Origin: Streptomyces sp. NBC_00271
GTDB taxonomy: Bacteria > Actinomycetota > Actinomycetes > Streptomycetales > Streptomycetaceae
DNA length: 64,000 bases
Assembly: GCF_036178845.1 (NCBI RefSeq)
Contig: NZ_CP108070.1
Span: forward strand, 6,076,001 to 6,140,000
Reading direction: 5' to 3'
A model generated the notes under the pieces. The model ran no database searches, had not been told where the DNA came from, and saw only the letters and a program-made list of their open reading frames with translations. The translations under genes and the position numbers were made by a program. Numbering within the stretch: the stretch's first letter is position 1; each line of letters opens with the position of its first letter. Shown in pieces: positions 52,408-60,472 of this stretch.

Positions 52408-52490
52408 CCCCACCCCGATCCCCACCCCGATCCCCACCCCGATCCCCACGCCGACCCCCACCCCGACCCCCACCCCCCACCCCCACCCCG
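52408..52490. repeat. C-rich tandem repeat, potential G-quadruplex on the minus strand
   Basis: Units CCCCACCCCGAT and variants (CCCCCACCCCGAC) repeat for about 80 bp between the WYL and NmrA-like genes. On the complementary strand this gives many runs of four or five G separated by one or two bases. Confidence 0.85.
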
Positions 52491-52572
52491 CTCTCCACTC
52501 CCCTCCCCACACCGATGCAACTGATGACTGCTGATTACTGGTTCGGATTAACGCACTAGGGAGTTTTTTCTG

Positions 52573-53415
52573 ATGATTGTCGTCACTGGAGCCACCGGAA
52601 ATGTCGGACGTCCGCTGATCGAGGCGCTCGCCGAGGCGGGGGAGCAGGTCGTGGCGGTCTCGCGCCGCCCGCTGCCGTCCCCGACGGACGGTGTCCGCCA
52701 CGCCCAGGCCGACCTCGGCAGCGCCGAGAGCATGCGGCCGGTCCTCGAAGGCGCCGACGCCTTCTTCATCCTGCTCGCCGGCGAACTGCTCGGTTACGGC
52801 GAGGCCGCGACCGACCTGCTGGCCGTCGCCAGGGACGCCGGCGTCAAGCGGGTCGTCCTGCTCTCCTCGCAGATCAACGCCACCCGCCCCGACTCCGCCT
52901 CGCACGGCAGGCTGCGCGAGTTCGAGGAGGCGGTACGCGGCTCGGGCCTCGACTTCACGATCCTGCGCGCGGGCGGATTCGCCTCCAACGCCTTCGCCTG
53001 GGCCGAGTCGGTCCGCGCCGACCGCACGGTCTTCGCCCCGTTCGGTGACGTGGCCCTGCCGGTCGTCGACCCCGCGGACATCGCCGCGGTCGCCGCGGTC
53101 GTCCTGCGCGAGGACGGTCATGCCGGTCGTACGTACGAGGTCACCGGCCCCGAAGCGGTCAGCCCGCGTGCGCAGGCCGAGGTGATCGCCGAGGCCATCG
53201 GTGAGGAAGTGACCTTCGTGGAACTGACCCGCGAGGCCGCCCACACCCACATGGCCCAGTTCATGCCGGAGGACGTCATCCCCGGCACCCTGGACATCCT
53301 CGGCGCCCCGCTCCCCGCCGAACAGCGGGTCAGTCCCGATGTGGAGAAGGTCCTGGGCCGCCCGGCCGCCCCCTTCTCCGGCTGGGTGAGCCGCAGCCTC
53401 CCGGCGTTCAAGTAG
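52573..53415 (+). CDS. NmrA-like NAD(P)-binding oxidoreductase
   Basis: 280 residues from ATG 52573 (no strong Shine-Dalgarno, TAGGGAG upstream). Atypical SDR with GATGNVGRPLIEAL at the N-terminus, then VVAVSRRPLPSPTDGVRHA and VVLLSSQINAT; it lacks the YxxxK pair, as in NmrA/QOR2 proteins that act as redox sensors or quinone reductases. With the azoreductase downstream it suggests a quinone-handling role. The shared HxlR-type element upstream suggests induction together with the exporter. Confidence 0.82.
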   Translation: MIVVTGATGNVGRPLIEALAEAGEQVVAVSRRPLPSPTDGVRHAQADLGSAESMRPVLEGADAFFILLAGELLGYGEAATDLLAVARDAGVKRVVLLSSQINATRPDSASHGRLREFEEAVRGSGLDFTILRAGGFASNAFAWAESVRADRTVFAPFGDVALPVVDPADIAAVAAVVLREDGHAGRTYEVTGPEAVSPRAQAEVIAEAIGEEVTFVELTREAAHTHMAQFMPEDVIPGTLDILGAPLPAEQRVSPDVEKVLGRPAAPFSGWVSRSLPAFK

Positions 53416-53557
53416 CGGGCTCGGCCCACTCGGCCACTCGGCCCGTTCGTCCCCCGGTACCGCCGCCGGATGCCCGCTGTGATCCATCCCCCGCGGCAGT
53501 GGGCATTCGGCGGCCCATGCAGCACAACAGTTCGCATGGGCCCTCGGCCCGTGCGAC

Positions 53558-53596
53558 GCGACGGCCCCGCAGGTCACGAACCTGCGGGGCCGTCGC
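53558..53596. terminator. Terminator between convergent NmrA-like and azoreductase genes
   Basis: Perfect 17-bp arms (GCGACGGCCCCGCAGGT and complement) with a CACGA loop. Confidence 0.88.
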
Positions 53597-53647
53597 CTCA
53601 TGGGGGGTGTACCGAGGCAGGGGCTCATTCGCCCGCCCCCGGAGGGG

Positions 53648-54301
53648 CTAGGCGGCGAAGCGCTCGGCGAACTCCTTGGCCTTCGTGACCGCCTCGTCGA
53701 CGGCCTTGGCGCGGGAGGCCTCGTACATCGGGATCAGGTCGGCCATCGCCGGGTTGTGCGGCGCCATCGTGAGCTCCGGGACGATGACGTGGACGTCCAG
53801 GGCGAGGGTGTCGCGCAGGACCGCCTCCAGGTAGTTCTGGACGTACTCGTAACCCTCGCGCGGGGTGCCCGGAGCGTAGGAGCCGCCGCGGCTGGCGACG
53901 ACCGTGACCGGGGTGCCCTTGATCTTCGAGTCCTCGCTCATGGCGGTACGGCCGATGAGGATCACCTGGTCCAGCCACGCCTTGAGGGTCGAGGGGATCG
54001 TGAAGTTGTACATGGGCGCGCCGATCAGGATCGCGTCCGCCTGCTCCAGCTCCTCTATGAACGTCAGGCGCTCGGCGAAGGCCGCGGCCTGCTCGGGGGT
54101 GTGCGCGTCCGCGGGGGCGAAACCGGCGGTGTGGGCGTCGGCCGTGATGTGCGGGACCGGGTTCACGGCGAGGTCGCGGTAGATCACGGTGCCCTGCGGG
54201 TGCTGCTCCTCCCAGGCCTTGCGGAACGCGTCCGTGACCGTGCGGGAGGCGGAGGCTGCGCCCGGGAAAACGGACGAGTCGACGTGCAGGAGGGTGGCCA
54301 T
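53648..54301 (-). CDS. FMN-dependent NADH:quinone oxidoreductase (azoreductase)
   Basis: 217 residues from ATG 54301. Flavodoxin-like fold with LLHVDSSVFPGAASASRTVT at the FMN phosphate loop, APMYNFTIPSTLKAWLDQVI, and SRGGSYAPGTPREGYEYV near the isoalloxazine. AzoR enzymes reduce quinones by two electrons, preventing redox cycling. It is divergent from an HxlR regulator, the same pairing as azoR1 with yodB in Bacillus, where the regulator senses quinones. Self-protection against the aromatic quinone product is the likely purpose. Confidence 0.9.
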   Translation of the reverse strand: MATLLHVDSSVFPGAASASRTVTDAFRKAWEEQHPQGTVIYRDLAVNPVPHITADAHTAGFAPADAHTPEQAAAFAERLTFIEELEQADAILIGAPMYNFTIPSTLKAWLDQVILIGRTAMSEDSKIKGTPVTVVASRGGSYAPGTPREGYEYVQNYLEAVLRDTLALDVHVIVPELTMAPHNPAMADLIPMYEASRAKAVDEAVTKAKEFAERFAA

Positions 54302-54405
54302 GGGGAATCTCCAGAAGAAGGGGGCGAACTTTTCGTACTGGACTAGAGATAACACAGCTACTTACTTTTTTTCATCCCCCTACGGGAACACAGTACCCTG
54401 GACCC

Positions 54406-54777
54406 ATGCCAGAGCCGGGGACTCACGACGCAGGGCCGTGCCAGAGGGTCGACGACGGCATGGCCCGCGTCTTCCAACTGCTCGGGAAGCGCTGGACCGG
54501 CCTGGTCGTGGCCGTGTTGCTGCCGCACCCCGCGCACTTCGCCGACCTGCGCAGAGCGATCCCCGGCATCAGCGAGCGGATGCTCTCCGACCGCCTCACG
54601 GAACTCGGCGCGGCGGGGCTGGTCGTCCGCGAGGTCGACGAGGGCCCTCCGCTGCGGGTCGTGTACGGCCTGACGGAGGCGGGCGCCGCACTGCAGCCCG
54701 CGCTCCTGGAACTCGGAACCTGGGCGGAGAAGCACCTGCCGGGGAGCCCGCCGTGCCCGGGCGAACTCCGCAAGTGA
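54406..54777 (+). CDS. HxlR-family regulator divergent from the azoreductase
   Basis: 123 residues from ATG 54406. Winged helix: RVFQLLGKRWTGLVVAVLL, RAIPGISERMLSDRLTELG, RVVYGLTEAG. A Cys near the N-terminus (AGPCQRVDD) is in the place of the redox-active Cys of quinone sensors such as YodB. The divergent 104-bp gap contains CTACTTACTTTTTTT (about 54358), loosely similar to the CTACTATA part of the other HxlR element. It probably derepresses the azoreductase on quinone stress. Confidence 0.86.
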   Translation: MPEPGTHDAGPCQRVDDGMARVFQLLGKRWTGLVVAVLLPHPAHFADLRRAIPGISERMLSDRLTELGAAGLVVREVDEGPPLRVVYGLTEAGAALQPALLELGTWAEKHLPGSPPCPGELRK

Positions 54778-54809
54778 CCCTGGACCGGGGCTGATTCACA
54801 GGATCCGGG

Positions 54810-54836
54810 TTTTCCACAGGCTGGGAGTTGTCCACA
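54810..54836. promoter_or_regulatory. DnaA-box-like pair upstream of the DUF2252 gene
   Basis: TTTTCCACA (54810-54818) and TTGTCCACA (54828-54836), 9 bp apart in the same orientation. The second is the consensus Streptomyces DnaA box. Confidence 0.6.
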
Positions 54837-54913
54837 GGGTCTGACGCGTTTCAGCCACCGGCGGTACGGTCATCACGAGTTGATGTTCGTGCGTGACGGG
54901 GGAGGCAATCGGT

Positions 54914-56434
54914 ATGACGGATCTTGGTGCAGCGGATCGGGCGCAGCAGGACCAGCGGAGCCGGCCGGGCGGGCAGGGCCATCAGGACGGACAGGGCCGG
55001 CAGGGCGAGGAAAGCCGCCGGAGCGAACAGGGTCGGCAGGCGTCCAGGGTCTCCGGGGTCTTCGACGTGCGGGGATTCGCGGGCCGGCCCGTGCAGGCCG
55101 CACCCAAGGAAGAGGGCAAGGCGCTGCGCCGACGGGTGCCGCGCGGCGTGCACGCGGAGCTGACCTTCGACGCCGGCCGGCCGGACGCGGTGACCGCCGT
55201 CGAGGAGTCCAACCGCGGCCGGATCCCGGAGCTCACTCCGATACGGGTCGGTAGGATGGCCGCCACCCCCTTCGCCTTCCTGCGCGGTTCGGCCGGCCTC
55301 ATGGCCTACGACCTCGCGCGCACCCCCGCGACCGGCATCGCCGCCCAGATCTGCGGCGACGCCCACGCGGCCAACTTCGGCCTGTACGGAGACGCGCGCG
55401 GCGGCCTGGTCATCGATCTGAACGACTTCGACGAGACGGCACACGGCCCCTGGGAGTGGGACCTCAAGCGCCTCGCCACCTCGCTCGTGCTCGCGGGCCG
55501 GGAGGCGGGCGCGGACGAGGACACCTGCCGCAAGGCCGCCCACGACGCGGTCGGTGCCTACCGACGCACGCAGCGGCTGCTCGCGAAGCTCCCGGTGCTG
55601 GACGCGTGGAACGCCATCGCGGACGAGGAACTCGTCTCCCACGCCGACGCCCACGACCTGCTCGGCACCCTGGAGCGGGTCATGGAGAAGGCGCGGGCCA
55701 ACACCAGCGGACGGTTCGCGGCCAAGTCGACCAAGCCGACGGAGGACGGCAGCCACCGCTTCGTGGACGCGCCTCCGGTGCTGCGCCGGGTACCCGACGC
55801 GGAGGCCGCGGCGGTCGCGGCCTCGCTGGAGCACTACCTGACCACCGTCTCCGAGGACCGCCTCCCCCTCCTCGCCCGGTACGCGGTGCACGACGTCGCC
55901 TTCCGCGTCGTCGGCACCGGCAGCGTCGGCACCCGCTCCTACGTCGTGCTGCTCCTCGACCACCGCGGCGAACCCCTGGTCCTCCAGGTGAAGGAGGCCC
56001 GTGCCTCGGCGCTGCTCCCGCACCTGGCGACGGCCGGCCACGCCATACCGGAGGTGCCGCACGAGGGCCGCCGGGTCGTCCTCGGCCAGAAGCGCATGCA
56101 GGTCGTCAGCGACATCCTGCTCGGCTGGACCACCGTCGAGGGCCGCCCCTTCCAGGTACGCCAGTTCCGCAACCGCAAGGGCAGCGTCGACCCCGCCGCC
56201 CTCGCCGCCGACCAGGTCGACGACTACGCCCGTATGACCGGCGCCCTTCTCGCGCGCGCCCACACCCACACCGCCGACCCCCGCCTCATCGCCGGGTACT
56301 GCGGGAAGAGCGAGGAGTTGGACGAGTCCATCGCCTCGTTCGCCGTGGCCTACGCCGACCGTACGGAGGCGGACCACGCGGAGCTGGTCGCGGCGGTCAG
56401 GGAGGGGCGGCTGGCGGCGGAGCTCGGGGTGTGA
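54914..56434 (+). CDS. DUF2252 protein (kinase-like fold)
   Basis: 506 residues from ATG 54914 with GGGGGAGG nine bases upstream; a GTG at 54893 is an alternative. After a Gln/Gly/Arg-rich leader the DUF2252 domain shows FAFLRGSAGLMAYDL, QICGDAHAANFGLYG and LVIDLNDFDETAHGPWEWD. The GDAHxxNF and DFD elements resemble the catalytic and metal loops of aminoglycoside phosphotransferase-like kinases. No substrate is known. It appears to be the first core gene right of the polyketide cluster. Confidence 0.88.
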   Translation: MTDLGAADRAQQDQRSRPGGQGHQDGQGRQGEESRRSEQGRQASRVSGVFDVRGFAGRPVQAAPKEEGKALRRRVPRGVHAELTFDAGRPDAVTAVEESNRGRIPELTPIRVGRMAATPFAFLRGSAGLMAYDLARTPATGIAAQICGDAHAANFGLYGDARGGLVIDLNDFDETAHGPWEWDLKRLATSLVLAGREAGADEDTCRKAAHDAVGAYRRTQRLLAKLPVLDAWNAIADEELVSHADAHDLLGTLERVMEKARANTSGRFAAKSTKPTEDGSHRFVDAPPVLRRVPDAEAAAVAASLEHYLTTVSEDRLPLLARYAVHDVAFRVVGTGSVGTRSYVVLLLDHRGEPLVLQVKEARASALLPHLATAGHAIPEVPHEGRRVVLGQKRMQVVSDILLGWTTVEGRPFQVRQFRNRKGSVDPAALAADQVDDYARMTGALLARAHTHTADPRLIAGYCGKSEELDESIASFAVAYADRTEADHAELVAAVREGRLAAELGV

Positions 56435-56514
56435 GCCACAAGAGGGACACCGCCGCACCGCCCCGGCCGGGGGAAGGCCGCGAGTCGTGCGGGGCCGTGG
56501 CCTAGTCTGGTCGG

Positions 56515-57414
56515 GTGACGACCCCGGAAGCCGAGCACAGCGAGTCCGACCGTACCCAGGCCGAGGATGCCCGGCCCCAGGGCGCCGGGGATGCGGATGC
56601 CCACGACGAGTCCGCCCCGGAGGCGGCGCCCGAGGCGCAGGCGCGGCCCGAGGAGCGGCTGGAGCGGGCCGTGCGGGCGGCCGAGCAGGCGTTGATCGAG
56701 TTCGAGATCGCCGTGGAGACCTTCCGCGTCGAGGTCGAGAACTTCTCGCGTCTGCACCACCAGAAGCTCGGCCCGATGTACTCGCGGCTCGACGAGCTGG
56801 ACGCGCAGATCGCCGAGGCGGTCGCCGCGCGCACCGGGGACGTGGAGGACATACGCAAGGCGGACGAGGCGCGGGCGCGGGTCATGCCGATGCCCGGGGT
56901 CGAGGAGCTCTTCCACGGCTGGATGGACTCCGAGGGTCTGTTCCCCGAGGCGGTGGCGATGCTGACGGACCAGCCCGTACGCCCCCCGCAGCGCGTACGC
57001 CCCAGCGACGAGGCCCGTCAGCTCTACCGTGAGCTGGTCCGCAAGGCCCACCCCGACCTGGCACAGGACGATGCCGAGCGCAGGCGGCGCGACGAGTTCA
57101 TCGCCCGGGTCAACGCCGCGTACAGCCGTGGCGACGAGCCCCTCCTGCGGGAGCTGTCCGAGGAGTGGGCGGCGGGCCCGGTGCCCGAGGAGTGGAAGCC
57201 GAGTCGCAGCGAGGAGCTCTACGCCCGCCTCGAGTGGCTCGCCCAGCGCAAGGAACTGCTGACCCTGGTCGCCCACGAGCTGGAGGAGAGCGCCATCGGC
57301 GCCATGCTCAAAATGGCTCCGGAGGACCCGGACCAGCTCCTGGACGAGATCGCCGAGCAGCTGCTGGCCCAGGTCGACGAGCGCGAGAAGGAGCTGGCCC
57401 GGCTGGTCGGCTAG
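56515..57414 (+). CDS. J-domain-containing protein
   Basis: 299 residues from a GTG. An acidic, Ala/Glu-rich N-terminus and a coiled coil (residues ~45-120: ERLERAVRAAEQALIEFEIA) precede a J-like domain at about 160-205 with the HPD motif in YRELVRKAHPDLAQD and DEFIARVNAAYSRGD, followed by a second helical region. J domains stimulate DnaK-type ATPases, so this may be a specialised co-chaperone. It lacks the Gly/Phe and zinc regions of DnaJ. Confidence 0.85.
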   Translation: MTTPEAEHSESDRTQAEDARPQGAGDADAHDESAPEAAPEAQARPEERLERAVRAAEQALIEFEIAVETFRVEVENFSRLHHQKLGPMYSRLDELDAQIAEAVAARTGDVEDIRKADEARARVMPMPGVEELFHGWMDSEGLFPEAVAMLTDQPVRPPQRVRPSDEARQLYRELVRKAHPDLAQDDAERRRRDEFIARVNAAYSRGDEPLLRELSEEWAAGPVPEEWKPSRSEELYARLEWLAQRKELLTLVAHELEESAIGAMLKMAPEDPDQLLDEIAEQLLAQVDEREKELARLVG

Positions 57415-57416
57415 GG

Positions 57417-57441
57417 CCTGTCAGGCGGATCAGGTCGCAGG
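57417..57441. repeat. Dispersed palindromic element, copy 1
   Basis: CCTGTCAGGCGGATCAGGTC, closely similar to CCTGTCCGGCGAATCAGGTC at 62554-62573. It directly follows the J-domain gene and could serve as a weak terminator. Confidence 0.6.
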
Positions 57442-57523
57442 AAACGGGCGGTGCCTCATCGACGCCGGTCAGCGGGGCTTGGGGGGCTTTGGGTCGACTG
57501 CGCGGTCGGGTAGCGTCGGGGGC

Positions 57524-57871
57524 ATGAGTTTTGGATCTGGTGTGCCCACGGTCGAGGTCGGGGATCTCGCGGACGGAGACTTCCTGCTGGACGTCCGGGA
57601 GGACGACGAGTGGCAGGCGGGCCATGCCGCGGGGGCGCTGCACATCCCCATCAGTGAGTTCGTCGCACGCTACGGCGAGCTGACCGAGGCGGCGCCGCAG
57701 GACGGCAGGGTCCATGTGATCTGCCGCTCCGGGGGCCGTTCGGCGCAGGTCACGATGTACCTGGTCCAGCAGGGCATCGACGCCGTGAACGTCGACGGTG
57801 GCATGCAGGTCTGGGCCGCCGCCGGCCGCCCGGTCGTGGACGACAAGGGCACCCCCGGCTTCGTGCTGTAG
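57524..57871 (+). CDS. Rhodanese-like sulfurtransferase domain protein
   Basis: 115 residues from ATG 57524. Single rhodanese domain: FLLDVREDDEWQAGHAAGAL, HIPISEFVARYGEL and the active-site loop VICRSGGRSAQV with Cys. Such proteins move sulfane sulfur or act in thiol redox reactions. It stands alone between the J-domain gene and the convergent dehydrogenase. Confidence 0.92.
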   Translation: MSFGSGVPTVEVGDLADGDFLLDVREDDEWQAGHAAGALHIPISEFVARYGELTEAAPQDGRVHVICRSGGRSAQVTMYLVQQGIDAVNVDGGMQVWAAAGRPVVDDKGTPGFVL

Positions 57872-57990
57872 CCACCGGCAGGGCATCCCCGGCTTCGTGC
57901 GGTAGCCACCGGCGAGGGTTCACGCCCGCGCTCGCACCCGCGCCCGCATCCGCCGAGCGGCGTTCATCACCGCTGCCCGGGGCTTGCCCA

Positions 57991-58027
57991 CGCCTGGAGA
58001 GGCGAGGACTCGCCTGGAGAGGCGAGG
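57991..58027. repeat. 17-bp direct repeat downstream of the dehydrogenase gene
   Basis: CGCCTGGAGAGGCGAGG occurs at 57991 and 58011. Each copy can form a small CGCC/GGCG hairpin, so the pair may end the convergent transcripts. Confidence 0.75.
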
Positions 58028-58048
58028 GCGTGCCGTGGGCGTGGGCGT

Positions 58049-59182
58049 TCAGCCCAGGGGATGGGCCGCGAGCAGATCCCCCAGTGCCTCCTCGTGCGCC
58101 GCCGCCGGTCCGAGCGACAGCTCAAGCTGCTTGGCCCAGGCGTGGTACCGGTGCAGCGGGTAGTCGACGTCGGCGCCGAACCCCCCGTGCAGATGCTGCG
58201 CGGTCTGCACGACCCGCCGCACCCCTTCCGACGCCCAGATCTTGGCGACGGCCACGTCCCCGGACGCCGGAAGCGCACCCCCCGCCCCCGTACTGATCCG
58301 CCACGCGGCCTGCCACAGCGTCGCCTCCATCGCCCGCAGGTCGATATAGCGGTCGGCGGCCTGCACGGCGACGGCCTGGAACGTGGCGACCGGGAACCCG
58401 AACTGCTCCCGCTTGCCCGTGTACGCGCTCGTCATCGCGAGCACCCGCTCACCGAGCCCGAGCGCCAGCGCGCACGTCCCGGTGGCCAACAGCTCCCGCA
58501 GCCACTCCCACGCCCCGTCGGCGTCGATGACATCCCGGGCGGTGATCCGCGCGGACTCCAGACGCAGCTCACCGAGCCGTTCCCCGGTCGTGGAGATCTG
58601 CTCGCCGAGGACGACGCCTTCATGAACCCGGGGTACCAGCGCGAGGACGGTCCGGCCGCCGCCCGTGTGCGCGGGTACGACGGTGAAGTCGGCGTACTCC
58701 GCCCACGGAACCGCCGTCTGTACCCCGTCCAGCACCCACGCGTCACCGTCCCGTCGTGCGGTCACGGCGAGTTCGGCCGGGTCGTGCCCGGTCCGCCCGT
58801 TCGCCGCGACGGTCAGCACGACCTCGCCCCGGCCCGCCCGCGCGAGCAGCTCCGCCTTCAACTCCTCGCCGCCGTACGCCTGTACGGCCACCGCCGCCGC
58901 GCTGCTCTCCAGCAACGGCACCCGCGCCAGCACCTTCGCCGCCTCGCGCAGCACCAGACACAGCGCGATCGCGTCCAGGCCCGCCCCGCCGTACTCTGCG
59001 GCGAGCAACAGACTCAACAGATCCGCGTCGGCGAGCTTCGTCCACAGCACCCGGTCGAAGTCGTCGGCGACGGCGCCCGCGGTGATCGCGGGGCTGGGCA
59101 CTCCGTCCGGCGCGACCCCGCCGAACACCGCCTTCGCCGCCTCGACCGCCGCCTGCTGCTCCTCGGTGAAGGTGAAGTCCAC
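58049..59182 (-). CDS. Acyl-CoA dehydrogenase
   Basis: 377 residues from GTG 59182, protein beginning VDFTFTEEQQAAVEAAKAVF. The three-domain acyl-CoA dehydrogenase fold is visible (LLAAEYGGAGLDAIALCLVL, GTCALALGLGERVLAMTSAY, QFGFPVATFQAVAVQAADRY, QTAQHLHGGFGADVDYPLHR). It oxidises an acyl-CoA at alpha-beta with FAD. A KstR-like operator in the divergent promoter region points to sterol or related catabolism, where dehydrogenases work as alpha2beta2 pairs. The partner is not adjacent in the window. Confidence 0.92.
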   Translation of the reverse strand: MDFTFTEEQQAAVEAAKAVFGGVAPDGVPSPAITAGAVADDFDRVLWTKLADADLLSLLLAAEYGGAGLDAIALCLVLREAAKVLARVPLLESSAAAVAVQAYGGEELKAELLARAGRGEVVLTVAANGRTGHDPAELAVTARRDGDAWVLDGVQTAVPWAEYADFTVVPAHTGGGRTVLALVPRVHEGVVLGEQISTTGERLGELRLESARITARDVIDADGAWEWLRELLATGTCALALGLGERVLAMTSAYTGKREQFGFPVATFQAVAVQAADRYIDLRAMEATLWQAAWRISTGAGGALPASGDVAVAKIWASEGVRRVVQTAQHLHGGFGADVDYPLHRYHAWAKQLELSLGPAAAHEEALGDLLAAHPLG

Positions 59183-59247
59183 GTCCCTGTCCTCCCACGC
59201 ACCGATCCACCGACCCGGCGGACACCGGATCTGACGGAGCGTCAAGA

Positions 59248-59261
59248 TAGAACAGGTTCTA
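59248..59261 (-). promoter_or_regulatory. KstR-like operator upstream of the acyl-CoA dehydrogenase
   Basis: TAGAACAGGTTCTA matches the TNNAACNNGTTNNA motif bound by KstR, the TetR repressor of sterol catabolism in actinobacteria. It lies 66 bp before the start codon. Confidence 0.7.
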
Positions 59262-59306
59262 CAAGAAGGGAACGGTGCGGTCGTGGAAGGCCCGACACCT
59301 CGACAG

Positions 59307-59320
59307 ACCGAACGTTCGGT
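59307..59320. promoter_or_regulatory. Perfect palindrome ACCGAACGTTCGGT in the divergent promoter region
   Basis: A 14-bp perfect palindrome of the kind bound by TetR-family regulators, 46 bp from the KstR-like site. The 366-bp gap 59183-59548 also contains a DnaA-box-like pair; no gene is seen in it. Confidence 0.5.
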
Positions 59321-59355
59321 ATTTATCGCCGCATGGCGGGACGGGCGGCCGTAGG

Positions 59356-59375
59356 GTGTCCACCGCTGTGGATAA
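59356..59375. promoter_or_regulatory. DnaA-box-like inverted pair
   Basis: GTGTCCACC (59356-59364) and TGTGGATAA (59367-59375) face each other across two bases. The second is an exact DnaA box in reverse orientation. Confidence 0.55.
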
Positions 59376-59548
59376 CCTCAGGGTCGCTGTTGTGTCGCTG
59401 TTGTGCCCGCTGTGCCGAATGGGGCTGTGCCGGGCGGTCCGGCCTGAGTACCGTTCCCGTGCGCACGCCGCGGTGTGGTGCGCGCGGGCGCCACGGCGCA
59501 GCGCGGTCCGGCGGCAGGAATCGGACCGGGATCGGGAATCGGGGCGGA

Positions 59549-60472
59549 ATGGACGCGTACGACGAGGGCTCGAGGGCCCGGCATCTGCCGGACGGCCCTG
59601 ACGGCTCCCTGCCCGAGGGCCCCGCCTCGGCCGGTCCCACCCCCGACAGCACCCCCTCCACCGACCAGGAATCCATCGGCCAGGAATCCACCGGCCAGGA
59701 ATCCGCTCCCCAGCAACCCGCTTCCCAGGCACCCACCGCTCAGGCACCCGACGCCCTGGCACCCGACCCCCAGGCACCCACCGCCGATCCCCCCGTCCCC
59801 ACCCCTACCCCCACCGGCATAGCCTCCCTCCCCCTCCGCTCCCAGGTTGTCGCCGCCCTCGCCCTCGCGGTCGTCGCGGTTGTCGCCTGTGTGCACCTCG
59901 GCATGGTGTTCCTGCACGTCGCACCCTCGAACACGGTCACCAAGCAGCACGGCCGGGCGATCGACGACTGGATCTACCCGGAGTTCGAGCAGAACTGGAA
60001 GCTCTTCGCCCCCAACCCGCTGCAGCAGAACATCGACGTCCAGGTCCGTGCGCAGGTCCGCGGCGCGGACGGTGGCATCACCGAGACCGGCTGGTACGAC
60101 CTGTCCGCGCTGGACGGCGCGGCGATCGACGGCAATCTGCTGCCGAGCCACACCCAGCAGAACGAACTGCGCCGGGCCTGGGACTTCTACATCGGCACGC
60201 ACGACAACGAGAACCGCCCGGTGGGCCTGCGCGGCGACCTCTCCCAGCGCTATCTGCGCCGGATCGTCGTGCTGCGTCTCGACCGCGAGGGGGCCGGCGG
60301 CAAGGGCGCCGTCGTCGAAGGCGTCCAGGTCCGTTCCCGTACCACCAACGTGCCGCCCCCGAAATGGAGCGAGGAGAAGGTGTCCGACACGCCCGTCCTG
60401 CGCGAGCTGCCCTGGTGGACCGTGCCCGAGGAGGACGTCACGGACGCGCGGACGGAGGCGAGCGCCGGATGA
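59549..60472 (+). CDS. DUF5819 membrane protein, partner of HTTM protein
   Basis: 307 residues from ATG 59549. A low-complexity N-terminus (QESIGQESTGQESA, then Ala/Pro/Gln-rich) precedes one membrane helix (VVAALALAVVAVVACVHLGM) and an extracytoplasmic domain with FEQNWKLFAPNPLQQNIDVQ. The latter segment is typical of DUF5819. The stop overlaps the start of the HTTM gene (ATGA), and the two families are commonly adjacent, implying a complex at the membrane. Function unknown. Confidence 0.85.
   Translation: MDAYDEGSRARHLPDGPDGSLPEGPASAGPTPDSTPSTDQESIGQESTGQESAPQQPASQAPTAQAPDALAPDPQAPTADPPVPTPTPTGIASLPLRSQVVAALALAVVAVVACVHLGMVFLHVAPSNTVTKQHGRAIDDWIYPEFEQNWKLFAPNPLQQNIDVQVRAQVRGADGGITETGWYDLSALDGAAIDGNLLPSHTQQNELRRAWDFYIGTHDNENRPVGLRGDLSQRYLRRIVVLRLDREGAGGKGAVVEGVQVRSRTTNVPPPKWSEEKVSDTPVLRELPWWTVPEEDVTDARTEASAG

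Noticed and set aside
15106-54777. Kinamycin-type diazo pathway
   Set aside because: The scaffold genes fit, but no amidotransferase, hydrazine or N-N-forming genes are visible, and a halogenase is present instead.
59307-59320. ACCGAACGTTCGGT as another copy of the cluster's butyrolactone operator
   Set aside because: The half-site differs (CCGAACG versus ACAGAC) and it lies in a core promoter region.
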